From NCBI GenBank assembly GCA_001599355.1, contig BCGQ01000003.1, forward strand, positions 560,468 to 624,467: 64,000 nt of DNA, read 5' to 3'. The position numbers and the translations under genes were made by a program. Source of the stretch: Nakazawaea peltata. Its lineage: Eukaryota > Ascomycota > Pichiomycetes > Alaninales > Pachysolenaceae. Positions 8,138 to 17,415 of the stretch are shown here, in pieces; the first letter of the stretch is position 1; every line of letters starts with the position of its first letter. The notes under the pieces are model-generated. The model saw nothing but the letters and a program-made list of their open reading frames with translations, ran no database searches and had not been told where the DNA came from.

Positions 8138-9955
8138 ATGTTCGACCAATTCTTGATCTTCTCGGGCTCGGGAGCCGTCTTATTCAAGTACCAGCTGAGA
8201 AGAACCCCGGAAAATGTCATAAACAACTTCATCTCCTCAACATTCGTCTCTCAAAGAGAGACTTTGGTTGGGATCAACAACAAGGTTGAAGAGGAGGAGG
8301 AGGAGGAGGACAGTGATGGAGAAGAGGGGGTCAAATCGGAGACCATCACCACTTATAATGGCGACGGGTACACGATCAAGTACATCAAGACCAGTATTCC
8401 GAACTTGTGCTTCTCTCTTGCGTATCCATCGATGATTCATTTACATAATACTGAGAGTATATTGGTTCAGGTGAAGAGATTGTTCCTTGAGATGTTTGAG
8501 GATGAGATCATGGAGCGGGTGAGGTTGAATCCTATGGATTTAGTTGATTTTGAGGGTGAGAAGTATGTGAAATTTGAGCAATTTTTCAACTTGCAATTGG
8601 AGAAGTATAAGAGTAGTCAGAATGAGATTGGAGGTGGAAATGGAGGTGGAAATGGAGGTATTGGTGGGGGTATTGGTGCCGGAAATGTTGGTTCAATCAC
8701 TCCAAGTGGTAGAGATTCGCCTAAGAAGAAATCCCAGTCACTGGCCGCCTCAAAAAAGTCCAGAAAATGGGGTATTGATGGTTCTTTTGTAGAAGATAAT
8801 GGAATTGAAGATCTGGCTTTAGATTTCTCTCTGGCTGCTACTCCAAACGACGTGAAGAAGGATTTAAAGAACGTCGTAGGTAATACGGCCAACTTCGGGT
8901 CTCATGGCAAGAAAGGTGAGTTCTTAGTTAGTGATTTGGGTGCCGAAATGGACAGGATTTTACAAAATTCCAGTGAGAAACCAAGAAAACAAAAGTCTGC
9001 TCTGAAAGAGGATTCTCTGGCTTTGGGATTCTTGAGAAACTATATTGGAGGTAAGACAATCACTAAGGATGTGATCCAGAAGACTACCCAGCTGTTAACT
9101 GACCATTTAATTAAGAAGAACGTAGCTCCAGAAGTCGCTAAGAATCTTATCAGTAATGTTGAGAAGAGTTTGATTGGTAACACGACCAAATCGTTTACTT
9201 CGATCGACCAAACTTGTAAAGAACTGTTAACCGATGCATTGACTACACTTTTGACTCCAAATACTTCCATGGATTTGTTGAATGAGATCCAGGCCAAGAG
9301 AAAGAAGAATGAGCCTTACGTAATATCGGTCGTTGGTGTTAATGGTGTAGGAAAGTCTACGAATCTTTCGAAATTGGCCTTCTGGCTCTTACAAAACAAC
9401 TACAAAGTGTTGATCTGTGCATGTGATACCTTCAGATCTGGAGCTGTCGAGCAATTGAGAGTTCATGTTAACAATCTTAAACAACTTACTGAGGATTCTG
9501 AGACTCCGAGGGTAGAATTGTTTGAAGGAGGTTACGGAGGAGCTGATTTGGTCGCTAAGATCCTGCGTGGAGCCATCAAACATGCTCAAGAGACCGATTT
9601 CGATATCGTCTTAATGGACACTGCCGGAAGAAGACATAACGATACAAAGTTGATGGCTCCATTACTGAATTTCGCTAAAGCTGCTAATCCTGATAAGATT
9701 ATTATGGTTGGAGAGGCTTTGGTCGGTACCGATTCGGTGCTGCAAGCTCAGAACTTCAATAATCTGTTTGGGGCCAACCGGAAATTGGACTGTTTCATCA
9801 TTTCCAAGTGTGATACCGTCGGAGATTTGATCGGAAGTATGGTCAATATGGTTTACGCTACAGGTATTCCGATTTTATTTGTTGGTGTTGGTCAGACATA
9901 CACGGATTTGAGAACTTTGAAGGTTGATTGGGCTGTGAACATGTTGATGTCATGA
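8138..9955 (+). CDS. SRP101: SRP receptor alpha subunit (Srp101)
   Basis: This GTPase docks the signal-recognition particle with its nascent chain at the ER membrane. The 605-residue product starts MFDQFLIFSGSGAVLF, the usual start of the longin-like SRX domain that binds the beta subunit. The frame is open further upstream but has no ATG there, so 8138 is the start. A charged, Gly-rich linker (about 140-240) leads to the NG domain. The P-loop GVNGVGKST is near residue 400, followed by DTFRSGAVEQL, MDTAGRRHND, ISKCDTVGD and GVGQTYTDLRTL. CTG codons 476 and 543 align with alanines of the family. Confidence 0.96.
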   Translation: MFDQFLIFSGSGAVLFKYQLRRTPENVINNFISSTFVSQRETLVGINNKVEEEEEEEDSDGEEGVKSETITTYNGDGYTIKYIKTSIPNLCFSLAYPSMIHLHNTESILVQVKRLFLEMFEDEIMERVRLNPMDLVDFEGEKYVKFEQFFNLQLEKYKSSQNEIGGGNGGGNGGIGGGIGAGNVGSITPSGRDSPKKKSQSLAASKKSRKWGIDGSFVEDNGIEDLALDFSLAATPNDVKKDLKNVVGNTANFGSHGKKGEFLVSDLGAEMDRILQNSSEKPRKQKSALKEDSLALGFLRNYIGGKTITKDVIQKTTQLLTDHLIKKNVAPEVAKNLISNVEKSLIGNTTKSFTSIDQTCKELLTDALTTLLTPNTSMDLLNEIQAKRKKNEPYVISVVGVNGVGKSTNLSKLAFWLLQNNYKVLICACDTFRSGAVEQLRVHVNNLKQLTEDSETPRVELFEGGYGGADLVAKILRGAIKHAQETDFDIVLMDTAGRRHNDTKLMAPLLNFAKAANPDKIIMVGEALVGTDSVLQAQNFNNLFGANRKLDCFIISKCDTVGDLIGSMVNMVYATGIPILFVGVGQTYTDLRTLKVDWAVNMLMS

Positions 9956-10100
9956 TTTGAGGTATTTTCAAGTTGAGTGCTGAGATATTTCAATGTATAA
10001 TCGAGTTATTTCATTTTAGTCTTATCATTTACATATTATGTATAGTCTAAATAAGTATTTTTTTTCCAAACTTTAAATGTATGGCGAATTTTTAAGCGGG

Positions 10101-10138
10101 AAAAAATTTTAAGTGAAAAAAAACTTTAATGCGATGAG
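10101..10138 (+). promoter_or_regulatory. RRPE and PAC words of the DBP8 promoter
   Basis: AAAAAATTTT at 10101-10110 is an RRPE word and GCGATGAG at 10131-10138 is an exact PAC word, 52 bp upstream of the DBP8 ATG. The pair is the classic signature of yeast ribosome-biogenesis genes, in keeping with the product. Confidence 0.8.
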
Positions 10139-10189
10139 GTGAAAATTTGAAGTATTAAGTATTGATTTGGTGGTCTGTAGAGGTAGAAG

Positions 10190-11509
10190 ATGTCGTTTGA
10201 GAAGTTAGGAGTACTGAAATGGTTGGATGAGGCCCTTGCGGCTATGAAAATCCACACCCCAACTCATATTCAAGAAGCTTGTATCCCAAAAATCCTTGCA
10301 GGACATGATTGTATTGGAGGAGCCAAGACAGGTTCTGGTAAGACGATTGCATTTGGTGCACCAATGTTGACTAAATGGTCTGAAGATCCAATGGGGATCT
10401 TTGGAGTGATATTAACACCTACTAGAGAGTTGGCTTTACAAATTGCCGAACAATTCACTCTGTTAGGATCCACTATGAACATCCGAGTCTCGGTCGTTGT
10501 AGGAGGAGAAGATATTGTTCAACAGGCTTTGAATTTACAAGCCAGACCCCATTTTGTTATAGCCACACCAGGTAGATTGGCAGATCATATCATTAATAGT
10601 GGAGAGGAGACCATTTGCGGGTTAAGAAGGGTCAAATTCTTGGTCTTAGATGAGGCCGACAGATTGTTAAGTAATTCTTTTGGTAAAGATTTACTGAGAG
10701 TCTTTGAAGTGTTGCCAAAGCTGGAAGAACGTCAGACATTGCTTTTCACAGCTACTGTCACTGATGCCGTAAGGGCCTTGAAAGAGAAACCTGTCCTGGA
10801 GGGCAAGTTACCTGTATTTATGCATGAAGTAGAAACCGTAGATAAAGTTGCAATTCCTCAAACTCTTGCTGTTTCTTATATGTTCATTCCATCTTATGTG
10901 AAGGAGTCATATCTTTATGGGATATTGAATCTGGCAGAGAATATTGAGAAGACAGCTGTGGTCTTTGTAAATCGTACTCTGACAGCCGAGGTCTTACGTA
11001 GAACCTTGAGGTTACTCGACGTCAAACTGACCTCATTACATTCAGAAATGAAACAAACCCAAAGAACCAATTCTTTACATAGATTTAAAGCTAGTGCTGC
11101 TAGAGTTTTGATAGCTACCGATGTGGCTTCGAGAGGTTTGGATATTCCTACCGTAGAGATGGTGATCAACTATGATATTCCAGCTGACCCTGACGATTTC
11201 ATCCATAGAGTAGGTAGAACAGCCAGAGCTGGTCGTAAAGGTGAAGCCATTAGTATGGTTACCGAGAAAGATGTGACTAGAATTTTGGCTATTGAGGAGA
11301 GAATTAATAAAAAAATGGATAAATATGAAGTTGTCACCGATAATAAGATCATCAAGGATGCTTTGACAGCTGTCTCTGCTGCAAAGAGGGAACTGTTGAT
11401 GGATATGGATAAAGATAATTTTGGGGAGAAGAAGAAGATTAATAAGAGGAAGAATGGGGAGGAGGAGAGGAAGGTTAAGAAGAGTAAGAAAAGTAAGGGG
11501 AGGGACTGA
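10190..11509 (+). CDS. DBP8: Dbp8, DEAD-box RNA helicase of 18S rRNA processing
   Basis: Dbp8 is a nucleolar ATP-dependent helicase needed for 40S subunit synthesis. The 439 residues carry all DEAD-box motifs in order: Q motif around HIQEAC, Walker A GAKTGSGKT, PTREL, VGGED, TPGR, DEAD (V-L-D-E-A-D-R-L-L), TAT in place of SAT, VNRT, ATDVASRGLDIP and HRVGRTARAGR. The strings FGAPMLTKWSEDP and ILTPTRELALQIAEQF are diagnostic for Dbp8 rather than Rrp3. The C-terminus is a Lys-rich tail. The ATG at 10190 gives a start like the family's (F-x-x-L-G-V-x-K-W-L). Confidence 0.96.
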   Translation: MSFEKLGVLKWLDEALAAMKIHTPTHIQEACIPKILAGHDCIGGAKTGSGKTIAFGAPMLTKWSEDPMGIFGVILTPTRELALQIAEQFTLLGSTMNIRVSVVVGGEDIVQQALNLQARPHFVIATPGRLADHIINSGEETICGLRRVKFLVLDEADRLLSNSFGKDLLRVFEVLPKLEERQTLLFTATVTDAVRALKEKPVLEGKLPVFMHEVETVDKVAIPQTLAVSYMFIPSYVKESYLYGILNLAENIEKTAVVFVNRTLTAEVLRRTLRLLDVKLTSLHSEMKQTQRTNSLHRFKASAARVLIATDVASRGLDIPTVEMVINYDIPADPDDFIHRVGRTARAGRKGEAISMVTEKDVTRILAIEERINKKMDKYEVVTDNKIIKDALTAVSAAKRELLMDMDKDNFGEKKKINKRKNGEEERKVKKSKKSKGRD

Positions 11510-11908
11510 AGAGGAGAGAGTAGCCATCTCCTGCCGTCATCTCCCGTCCTCCATAAGCATCTTCCACCCTCGCATTCACTATATAATCATATATAATAAA
11601 AGTGATGATCTGGTGTAATGATGTAGCTGATTGGTGTAATGATGTGAAATGGATGGATCGAGTACTCCGACCTGATCTTCGGAATGATCACGTGTCATGG
11701 GTTCGGAACATCATGAATTTCAGAGAATTCAGGTAATCCACTTCTACTGAAGAGTGGTGGAGGCGATAGTTGATCTCTACAGTGTCTAGGATGGTAGATA
11801 TCCAGTTATAGCACCCTTCCTACGCATTTAAATCTCAAGTATATTTAGTATATTAAGTAATGCTAATCTAAGTATGAAACCGAGGGTAACTTGGCTATAG
11901 AGCATGAA

Positions 11909-12188
11909 GTAGAGCTAGAATAGAGCTAGAATAGAGCTAGAATAGAGCTAGAATAGAGCTAGAATAGAGCTAGAATAGAGCTAGAATAGAGCTAGAATAG
12001 AGCTNNNNNNNNNNNNNNNNNNNNNNNNNNNNNNNNNNNNNNNNNNNNNNNNNNNNNNNNNNNNNNNNNNNNNNNNNNNNNNNNNNNNNNNNNNAATAGA
12101 GCTAGAATAGAGCTAGAATAGAGCTAGAATAGAGCTAGAATAGAGCTAGAATAGAGCTAGAATAGAGCTAGAATAGAGCTAGAATAGA
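11909..12188. repeat. 11-bp minisatellite (AGAGCTAGAAT)n with internal assembly gap
   Basis: The unit AGAGCTAGAAT repeats nearly perfectly on both sides of a run of Ns, with about eight or nine copies visible on each side. The right edge decays into AGAATAGAGAACAG. The true copy number is unknown because of the gap. The unit length is not a multiple of three and the array lies between convergent genes, so it is non-coding. Confidence 0.95.
12005..12094. other. Assembly gap (90 N)
   Basis: A run of 90 Ns sits inside the 11-bp minisatellite. Both flanks are the same repeat, so the assembly broke on the repeat and the gap length need not be real. Confidence 0.98.
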
Positions 12189-12232
12189 GAACAGAATAGA
12201 GCATAGAATATAGCCCGGAGAGTAGGTTCCAT

Positions 12233-14458
12233 CTAAAATCCCTTCTTCTTCTGCTTATCAATATGTGCCCTCAATACCTTCTGTCTATCCCTCAAACTCA
12301 TCTTCTGTTTACCCTGGACTTGTTTCTTATGGATCATCATGACGAAGTTCTTCTTTCTGGCCTTCTCTTTATTGGTGGTGGAATGAGAATTTGGATCTCT
12401 CTTACCCTTTCTGGAACCATGTTTCTCGTCATCCTTTCCTTCCTTCTGCAGAGCAATACGTTCTTCTCTCAACATTTTATACTTGACAGGTCCTACTAAA
12501 CTGGTAGAATCAACTTCTTCTTCGTTGTGTAACTTCTTTGGACCTCCCATGATCTTCTCGATTCCGGCCTCTTGTTGTAATTCCTTCAATTTGGCGAAAT
12601 CAGCTGGAGTCAAAACACGAGAAGTTAAAAGTTCAGTGATAAGATCTTGCAGAGAAGCTCCAGAGGCAGAAGTAGAAGCAGAGGCAGAGGCCAGCTTAGA
12701 GGATTTCTCAGTCTCATCATCAGATAATTCAAGATCGGAATCTTCATCTCCTCCAACTCCTTCACCTTCACCTTCACCATCATCTCCATCAGAAATCTCA
12801 ATATCCTCTCCATCATCTTTAACATCGACCCAATCACCTTCAATGTCATCTTCCTCCTCACTTTCTTGCTCTTTAACCAGCCAAGCAGCTTCATCCTCAT
12901 CCTCAGCTGTCAACCCTTGCTCTTTTCTCCATTTAGCCAACAATTCCAACCCTGGAATAGACGTAGTAGTAGCTCTCTCGACACCAAACTGCGGTAACCC
13001 TTCTCTCTCGTTTCTCTGCAACTCCATAGCAGCAGTCTTCCCTCTATCTTTCTTCAGTAACATTTCAGGAGCTACTTCTCTATACAAAGTGATCAACGAA
13101 CGAGCAGCCATCATAACAGGCTTCGATTTGGAGCCCTTATATTCGGTCAAATCTTGTAATAAGGTAGAATCAATAGCAAGTGGAGCTCTGGCAAGAATCT
13201 CTCTGATAGTATTGAGACCAGCTGAAGCAACCTCAGCTGCAACACCATCACTTACAAACTCATCAGCAATCTTACGAACAACCATATTGATAGACTCAGG
13301 TGGAACCAAATCATGAGATGCTTGAGCTGCTGCTGCCATGATTTGAGTGACATTTCTTTGCTTAGGAGTCAAATATTTCAAGAAGAATGAGTAAATACCC
13401 AACACTGTAAGCTTATGGGTACCAATTAACCTTGAAACCAAGTTCATCAACATGATTTTCTGGTCAAGATCGAACTTGTTCGAATGTTTAGCAGTGAGAT
13501 GGTTATTATACAACAGTTCAGCAAATCCTTGAGGATCTCTTAACAAATGAATAGCTGAGAAGTTCAAATAAGTCAGTGAATGTTTAGCACTCGACTTCTT
13601 CTTCACCTGTTTCATAGCATTCTCAAGCTTCTTTCCTCTTTTACCCGATTTCTTATTCATTTGCATCTTATGTTTCATAGAAGCGATATCAATGTCCTCG
13701 TCATCACTGTCGTCCTCTTCTTGCATCTCCTCTCTCTCCTTGTCGGCACCCAAGAAGAACTTCACACCGGCAATAGACACTTTAGGATCCGAATGTAAAG
13801 CTGCTTGGGTCATGATCTCGACAGTTCTCGAGTCATCCCAAATTCCTCTTCTCCATAATTCTCTAGTCAATTTAGTCAGCCATAAACCTTGAGATGAGGT
13901 GGACTGCTCCTCGAGCAAGTTGAAAAGCAAGGCCTGCGTCGACCTGTTCAACTTCTGGTTCTTCGACCCGGCGTTCACGTTCTTCAATAAGCTCACCAAC
14001 GTGGAGTAAATCTGCTTTCTTAACTGCTTCAGATGCAGACCAATGTTTGGAGCATTGGACGAGTATGCGATTAAAAGTGGGAAGATGGTCTGGATCAACG
14101 CTTCAGACGTGATCACTTTACGGTTTCTCAACATCGTAAGACACTGAATGATCTTCTCCCTCAACTCCGGGCTCAAATCACGGTGGTTATTGGCCAAAAG
14201 TTGTCTCAATTCATTGGGGAAGTTGGCGGTTTCTTTGGGATAACATGAACATACGGCACTTACAAAGCCGATCAACTCTTCAAATTGCGAGTTTCCGTTC
14301 GAAGCCAGTGGATTCATCATGAAAATATCTCTTAATGTTTCGTAATGCGAATATTGTTGGGAGAATTCCTCATAGTAGGACTCTGGATCCCTACGAACGG
14401 CATTCTGCAAGAGAATGATATTGGTGGGGAGGGTGGCGGTTGTTCTTCTTTTGACCAT
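12233..14458 (-). CDS. SDA1: Sda1, 60S ribosomal subunit biogenesis factor
   Basis: Sda1 is a nuclear protein of the pre-60S particle, needed for subunit maturation and export. The 741-residue product has the family's N-terminus (T-L-P[14 protein letters not shown]), an armadillo-like helical body, and a KxxGKRGKKL basic stretch near residues 270-300. A long acidic segment lies at about 520-600. The basic C-terminus holds [17 protein letters not shown], highly conserved in Sda1. The length is typical. The promoter shared with SPC97 has two RRPE words around a GATGAG core. Confidence 0.95.
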   Translation of the reverse strand: MVKRRTTATLPTNIILLQNAVRRDPESYYEEFSQQYSHYETLRDIFMMNPLASNGNSQFEELIGFVSAVCSCYPKETANFPNELRQLLANNHRDLSPELREKIIQCLTMLRNRKVITSEALIQTIFPLLIAYSSNAPNIGLHLKQLRKQIYSTLVSLLKNVNAGSKNQKLNRSTQALLFNLLEEQSTSSQGLWLTKLTRELWRRGIWDDSRTVEIMTQAALHSDPKVSIAGVKFFLGADKEREEMQEEDDSDDEDIDIASMKHKMQMNKKSGKRGKKLENAMKQVKKKSSAKHSLTYLNFSAIHLLRDPQGFAELLYNNHLTAKHSNKFDLDQKIMLMNLVSRLIGTHKLTVLGIYSFFLKYLTPKQRNVTQIMAAAAQASHDLVPPESINMVVRKIADEFVSDGVAAEVASAGLNTIREILARAPLAIDSTLLQDLTEYKGSKSKPVMMAARSLITLYREVAPEMLLKKDRGKTAAMELQRNEREGLPQFGVERATTTSIPGLELLAKWRKEQGLTAEDEDEAAWLVKEQESEEEDDIEGDWVDVKDDGEDIEISDGDDGEGEGEGVGGDEDSDLELSDDETEKSSKLASASASTSASGASLQDLITELLTSRVLTPADFAKLKELQQEAGIEKIMGGPKKLHNEEEVDSTSLVGPVKYKMLREERIALQKEGKDDEKHGSRKGKRDPNSHSTTNKEKARKKNFVMMIHKKQVQGKQKMSLRDRQKVLRAHIDKQKKKGF

Positions 14459-14872
14459 TATACCTATGGGAGACTATGTATTGTAGTACTGTTGTTTTTT
14501 GAGGTGCTTTAGATGACTTTTAGGGGGTCTCCAACACTTGTTCTCACCTCTTCTCACCTCTTCTCAGCTCTTCTCTAAGAAAAATTTTAGCTCATCTGAG
14601 AAAAATTTTATCGATAATTTGTATTTTGCTCAACAGAAAATTTGCCTGATTAGGCATTACTAGATTTAGCAGTTAAGGGATTTTACATAATTCATATTTT
14701 GCTCATTTCGATGTTTCCATTTAAAGTAATCCCTAATTAAGTAATCATAATATGCTCCCCTTGTGTTATTGTTTACAAAAATAACCGCCAGAACTCATCT
14801 TTCAATCAATTACAAACAAATAAGGTGTAGATCACAAAGTCAAGGTACATCAAAACTCAAGGTGATTTCGTC
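14459..14872. promoter_or_regulatory. Divergent SDA1 / SPC97 promoter with RRPE-PAC-RRPE
   Basis: AAAATTTT at 14581-14588, CTCATC (reverse of the PAC core GATGAG) at 14591-14596, and AAAAATTTT at 14601-14609 form a compact block about 125-150 bp from the SDA1 ATG. A 10-bp repeat, TTCTCACCTC, lies beside it at 14541-14575. The block points to ribosome-biogenesis control of SDA1; SPC97 shares the region passively, as far as the sequence shows. Confidence 0.7.
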
Positions 14873-17224
14873 ATGATGACAAATTCATCGCTCCAGTTAA
14901 TAAACTCCATTCATTTACTTGGACGGACAACTGGACCATCCACTGACTCCAGTAACGCCCCCGCCAACACCCCCATCACCCCCAACACCACCAATAAATA
15001 CCCGATCCAAGACGCGCTGGACCTTCATCTTCAACAGCTGCTCATCATGAAAGACCTTTTTCACGTGTTGATCGGACTCGAAGGCAACTACGTCAGGTAC
15101 TCCAAGAAATTCGACCCCTCCTATGACGCCATCTCAGGCCCAAATTACAATATCACCAAGCATCTTGACCCTTCTCTTTCTGATATAATGAAGAGAATGG
15201 TACGACTTGGCAAATATTACTACGCGTTGAGCGCGTTTTGCGAACAATATGACGATGAAACCAACGGGAAAGTGGTGCAACTGTTTTGTTATGAGATTCG
15301 TCAGGTATTAAAGCTTTATTTACTGGCCTTAGTAAGAGTCGAGCAACGGTTTTCTACAGAACCTTCATATTCACTCCGATTACTCGAGCAAGATATGGCC
15401 AATGATCCTGTAGCCACCAAGCTTTCACATTGTTATGAATTAGTCACTTTCATCCACGAAGAAAATCGCACCAGATCACTGCAAGTTGAGAACCATTTCA
15501 CTGCTCTTATCAAAGATATCAGAGAAGATTTGCAACAGACCGGCGGGATTGATATTTACGCTGACTCAAGTAATAGTAGAATCGTAAAAGGAGGACTTGT
15601 ATTGAAGATTATTGAGCAGAGATTGGATCTGATCAAGGGAGATCCTCTTTCGAGTGACTTTCTTCGTCAATTATTCCATAATATTAGCTCCGATTATATT
15701 CAAATGTTGAATGATTGGTTATTGAGAGGGCATTTCGATGATCCATACGATGAGTTTTTCATAAGAGTGGTGAAACAGCTTCCTCAGATCTCAGATGAAG
15801 CCCATTGGGATAATAAATTCAGTCTTCGTAAAGAAGGATTAGTTAGAGCTCTTTCGGTGAGAGAAATCCAGACTAAAATCTTACTCACAGGTAAATATTT
15901 GAATATTCTGAAAGAATCAGGAGTTCAAGTCGACGATTTAGTCACAAATTCTATCATGATAACTTCACTTAACCCCACAGATTTGTATTTACAGATCGAT
16001 AGAGCTTATAAAAGAGCTAATGAGTTGATTTCTGGGTTATTTATTGAAGGATTCAACCTTTATGAACTTTTAGTATCGCTTAAAAGGTTTTATCTCTTGG
16101 ATTCTTCGAATAATTTCAACCGATTCCTCGATATTTCCATTTCTGAATTGAAAAAACCACTGGATCTTGCTTCGGAATCAACTTTATTAAGACATTTTGC
16201 TACTAGTCATGTAAAAGAGGACTCTATTGAGTTGGATTTGGTCTCGAAATCCAATAACATCCAACAAATCAGCAACAAAATGGTATTCTCCTTGCTCGAA
16301 CTCACTCTCGAACACAATACTGTCTATAATTATCTCTTTGAGATCTTGAATGTTCAAGCTCTTGATGCAGATGAGCTGTTGGCGTCTTCTAATGTGAATT
16401 TCTTGAAGCAATTACTCAATAAGACACTCGAAACTGAGCGTGAAGACCGTCCTACTACATCTTCTAACTCCAAAACTGACAATTACGCAATCAACAGACT
16501 CAATTTCGATCTTAATATCCCCTTCCCTTTGAATTTGGTCATCACAAGAACGTTTTTCACCCAATTCCAACTTATAAATCGCCATTTCATGGTCACCAAG
16601 TTCGTAGACAAGCTTTTGGAGTTGTCCTGGCGTGAGATCACCTTACAAAAGTTCTGGAGGTACACTTATAGAGACAACAAAGTCAACAAATGGATCTTGA
16701 GATGTCGTTCTTTGCATTCCAAGATGAGAACATTCATGAAACTTGTTCAATTTTACCTCAGTCAAGACGTAGTCGAACTGGCTTGGAAGAAACTTGAAAC
16801 CTTCCTCAGTTCTCATAGAGATGAGAATTTCGAGTTCGATTCCATCTACTTGAGTATCCAGTCCTTCATTCATTCGGTCTTCACCAACTCTTTCTTGACA
16901 TCGCAGAACTTGATCGATGTTATCAACAAATTATATGCCATCGTAACATTGTATTGTAATTTCGTGAACTCACTCAGAAAGACCTTGGTCTTACTCGATG
17001 AGGACTTGTTTTATGAATATGAATCGAAGATCACAGACAAACTGTTTGATCTTGAGAAGAATAGTGAAAGAGTTAGTAAATTAAATGAAGTTTTACTGAA
17101 TTATTCGAGGAATTTCGATCTGATGTTGATTGAATTCAATCTGGGATTGAAATATTATGGAGAATCGGAATGTCATGGGTTATTGAGATTGAATGAGGAA
17201 TTGGAGATGAGTGGGTTGTTGTGA
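14873..17224 (+). CDS. SPC97: Spc97, gamma-tubulin complex component (GCP2 family)
   Basis: Spc97 and Spc98 with gamma-tubulin form the small complex that nucleates microtubules at the spindle pole body. The 783-residue product contains KDLFHVLIGLEGNYVRY and F-x-P-S-Y then L-D-P-S-L-S, which resemble the GRIP1 start of S. cerevisiae Spc97 closely. GRIP2 features follow: D-L-Y-L-Q-I-D-R-A-Y-K-R-A-N-E-L and F-D-L-N-I-P-F-P-L-N-L-V-I-T-R (near 545). The body is helical with no membrane segment. Two ATGs (14873 and 14876) open the frame; the first is used here. GCP3/Spc98 is less likely given the L-I-G-L-E-G motif. Confidence 0.9.
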   Translation: MMTNSSLQLINSIHLLGRTTGPSTDSSNAPANTPITPNTTNKYPIQDALDLHLQQLLIMKDLFHVLIGLEGNYVRYSKKFDPSYDAISGPNYNITKHLDPSLSDIMKRMVRLGKYYYALSAFCEQYDDETNGKVVQLFCYEIRQVLKLYLLALVRVEQRFSTEPSYSLRLLEQDMANDPVATKLSHCYELVTFIHEENRTRSLQVENHFTALIKDIREDLQQTGGIDIYADSSNSRIVKGGLVLKIIEQRLDLIKGDPLSSDFLRQLFHNISSDYIQMLNDWLLRGHFDDPYDEFFIRVVKQLPQISDEAHWDNKFSLRKEGLVRALSVREIQTKILLTGKYLNILKESGVQVDDLVTNSIMITSLNPTDLYLQIDRAYKRANELISGLFIEGFNLYELLVSLKRFYLLDSSNNFNRFLDISISELKKPLDLASESTLLRHFATSHVKEDSIELDLVSKSNNIQQISNKMVFSLLELTLEHNTVYNYLFEILNVQALDADELLASSNVNFLKQLLNKTLETEREDRPTTSSNSKTDNYAINRLNFDLNIPFPLNLVITRTFFTQFQLINRHFMVTKFVDKLLELSWREITLQKFWRYTYRDNKVNKWILRCRSLHSKMRTFMKLVQFYLSQDVVELAWKKLETFLSSHRDENFEFDSIYLSIQSFIHSVFTNSFLTSQNLIDVINKLYAIVTLYCNFVNSLRKTLVLLDEDLFYEYESKITDKLFDLEKNSERVSKLNEVLLNYSRNFDLMLIEFNLGLKYYGESECHGLLRLNEELEMSGLL

Positions 17225-17308
17225 TGGTATTGTATAATGACTTTAGGTAATGTAATAGTATTGTATTGGATGTTATGTACAGTAATCAGGTCTGACAGCT
17301 GGAGAGCT

Positions 17309-17356
17309 GGTTGGCTGGTTGGCTGGTTGGCTGGTTGGCTGGTTGGCTGGTTGGCT
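17309..17356. repeat. 8-bp tandem repeat GGTTGGCT x6
   Basis: Six perfect head-to-tail copies lie between the convergent ends of SPC97 and MTG2. Non-coding. Confidence 0.95.
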
Positions 17357-17415
17357 GCTGGGTCAGTGATCTGCTGATCTGGTGAAATGGTTCGCTGCTG
17401 CCGTGGTCTCGAACA

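Larger units (their letters stand above)
11510..12232. other. Convergent DBP8-SDA1 spacer with motifs, minisatellite and gap
   Basis: No gene is seen here. Two direct copies of TGGTGTAATGATGT lie at 11611-11624 and 11632-11645. A CACGTG lies at 11689-11694 between two TTCGGAA words (11678 and 11702). The rest is mainly an 11-bp minisatellite interrupted by an assembly gap. Such site-like words are unexpected between two converging genes. Confidence 0.7.

Noticed and set aside
12483-13316. A 277-codon frame on the plus strand inside SDA1
   Set aside because: It is the Ser-rich antisense reading of the acidic SDA1 segment.
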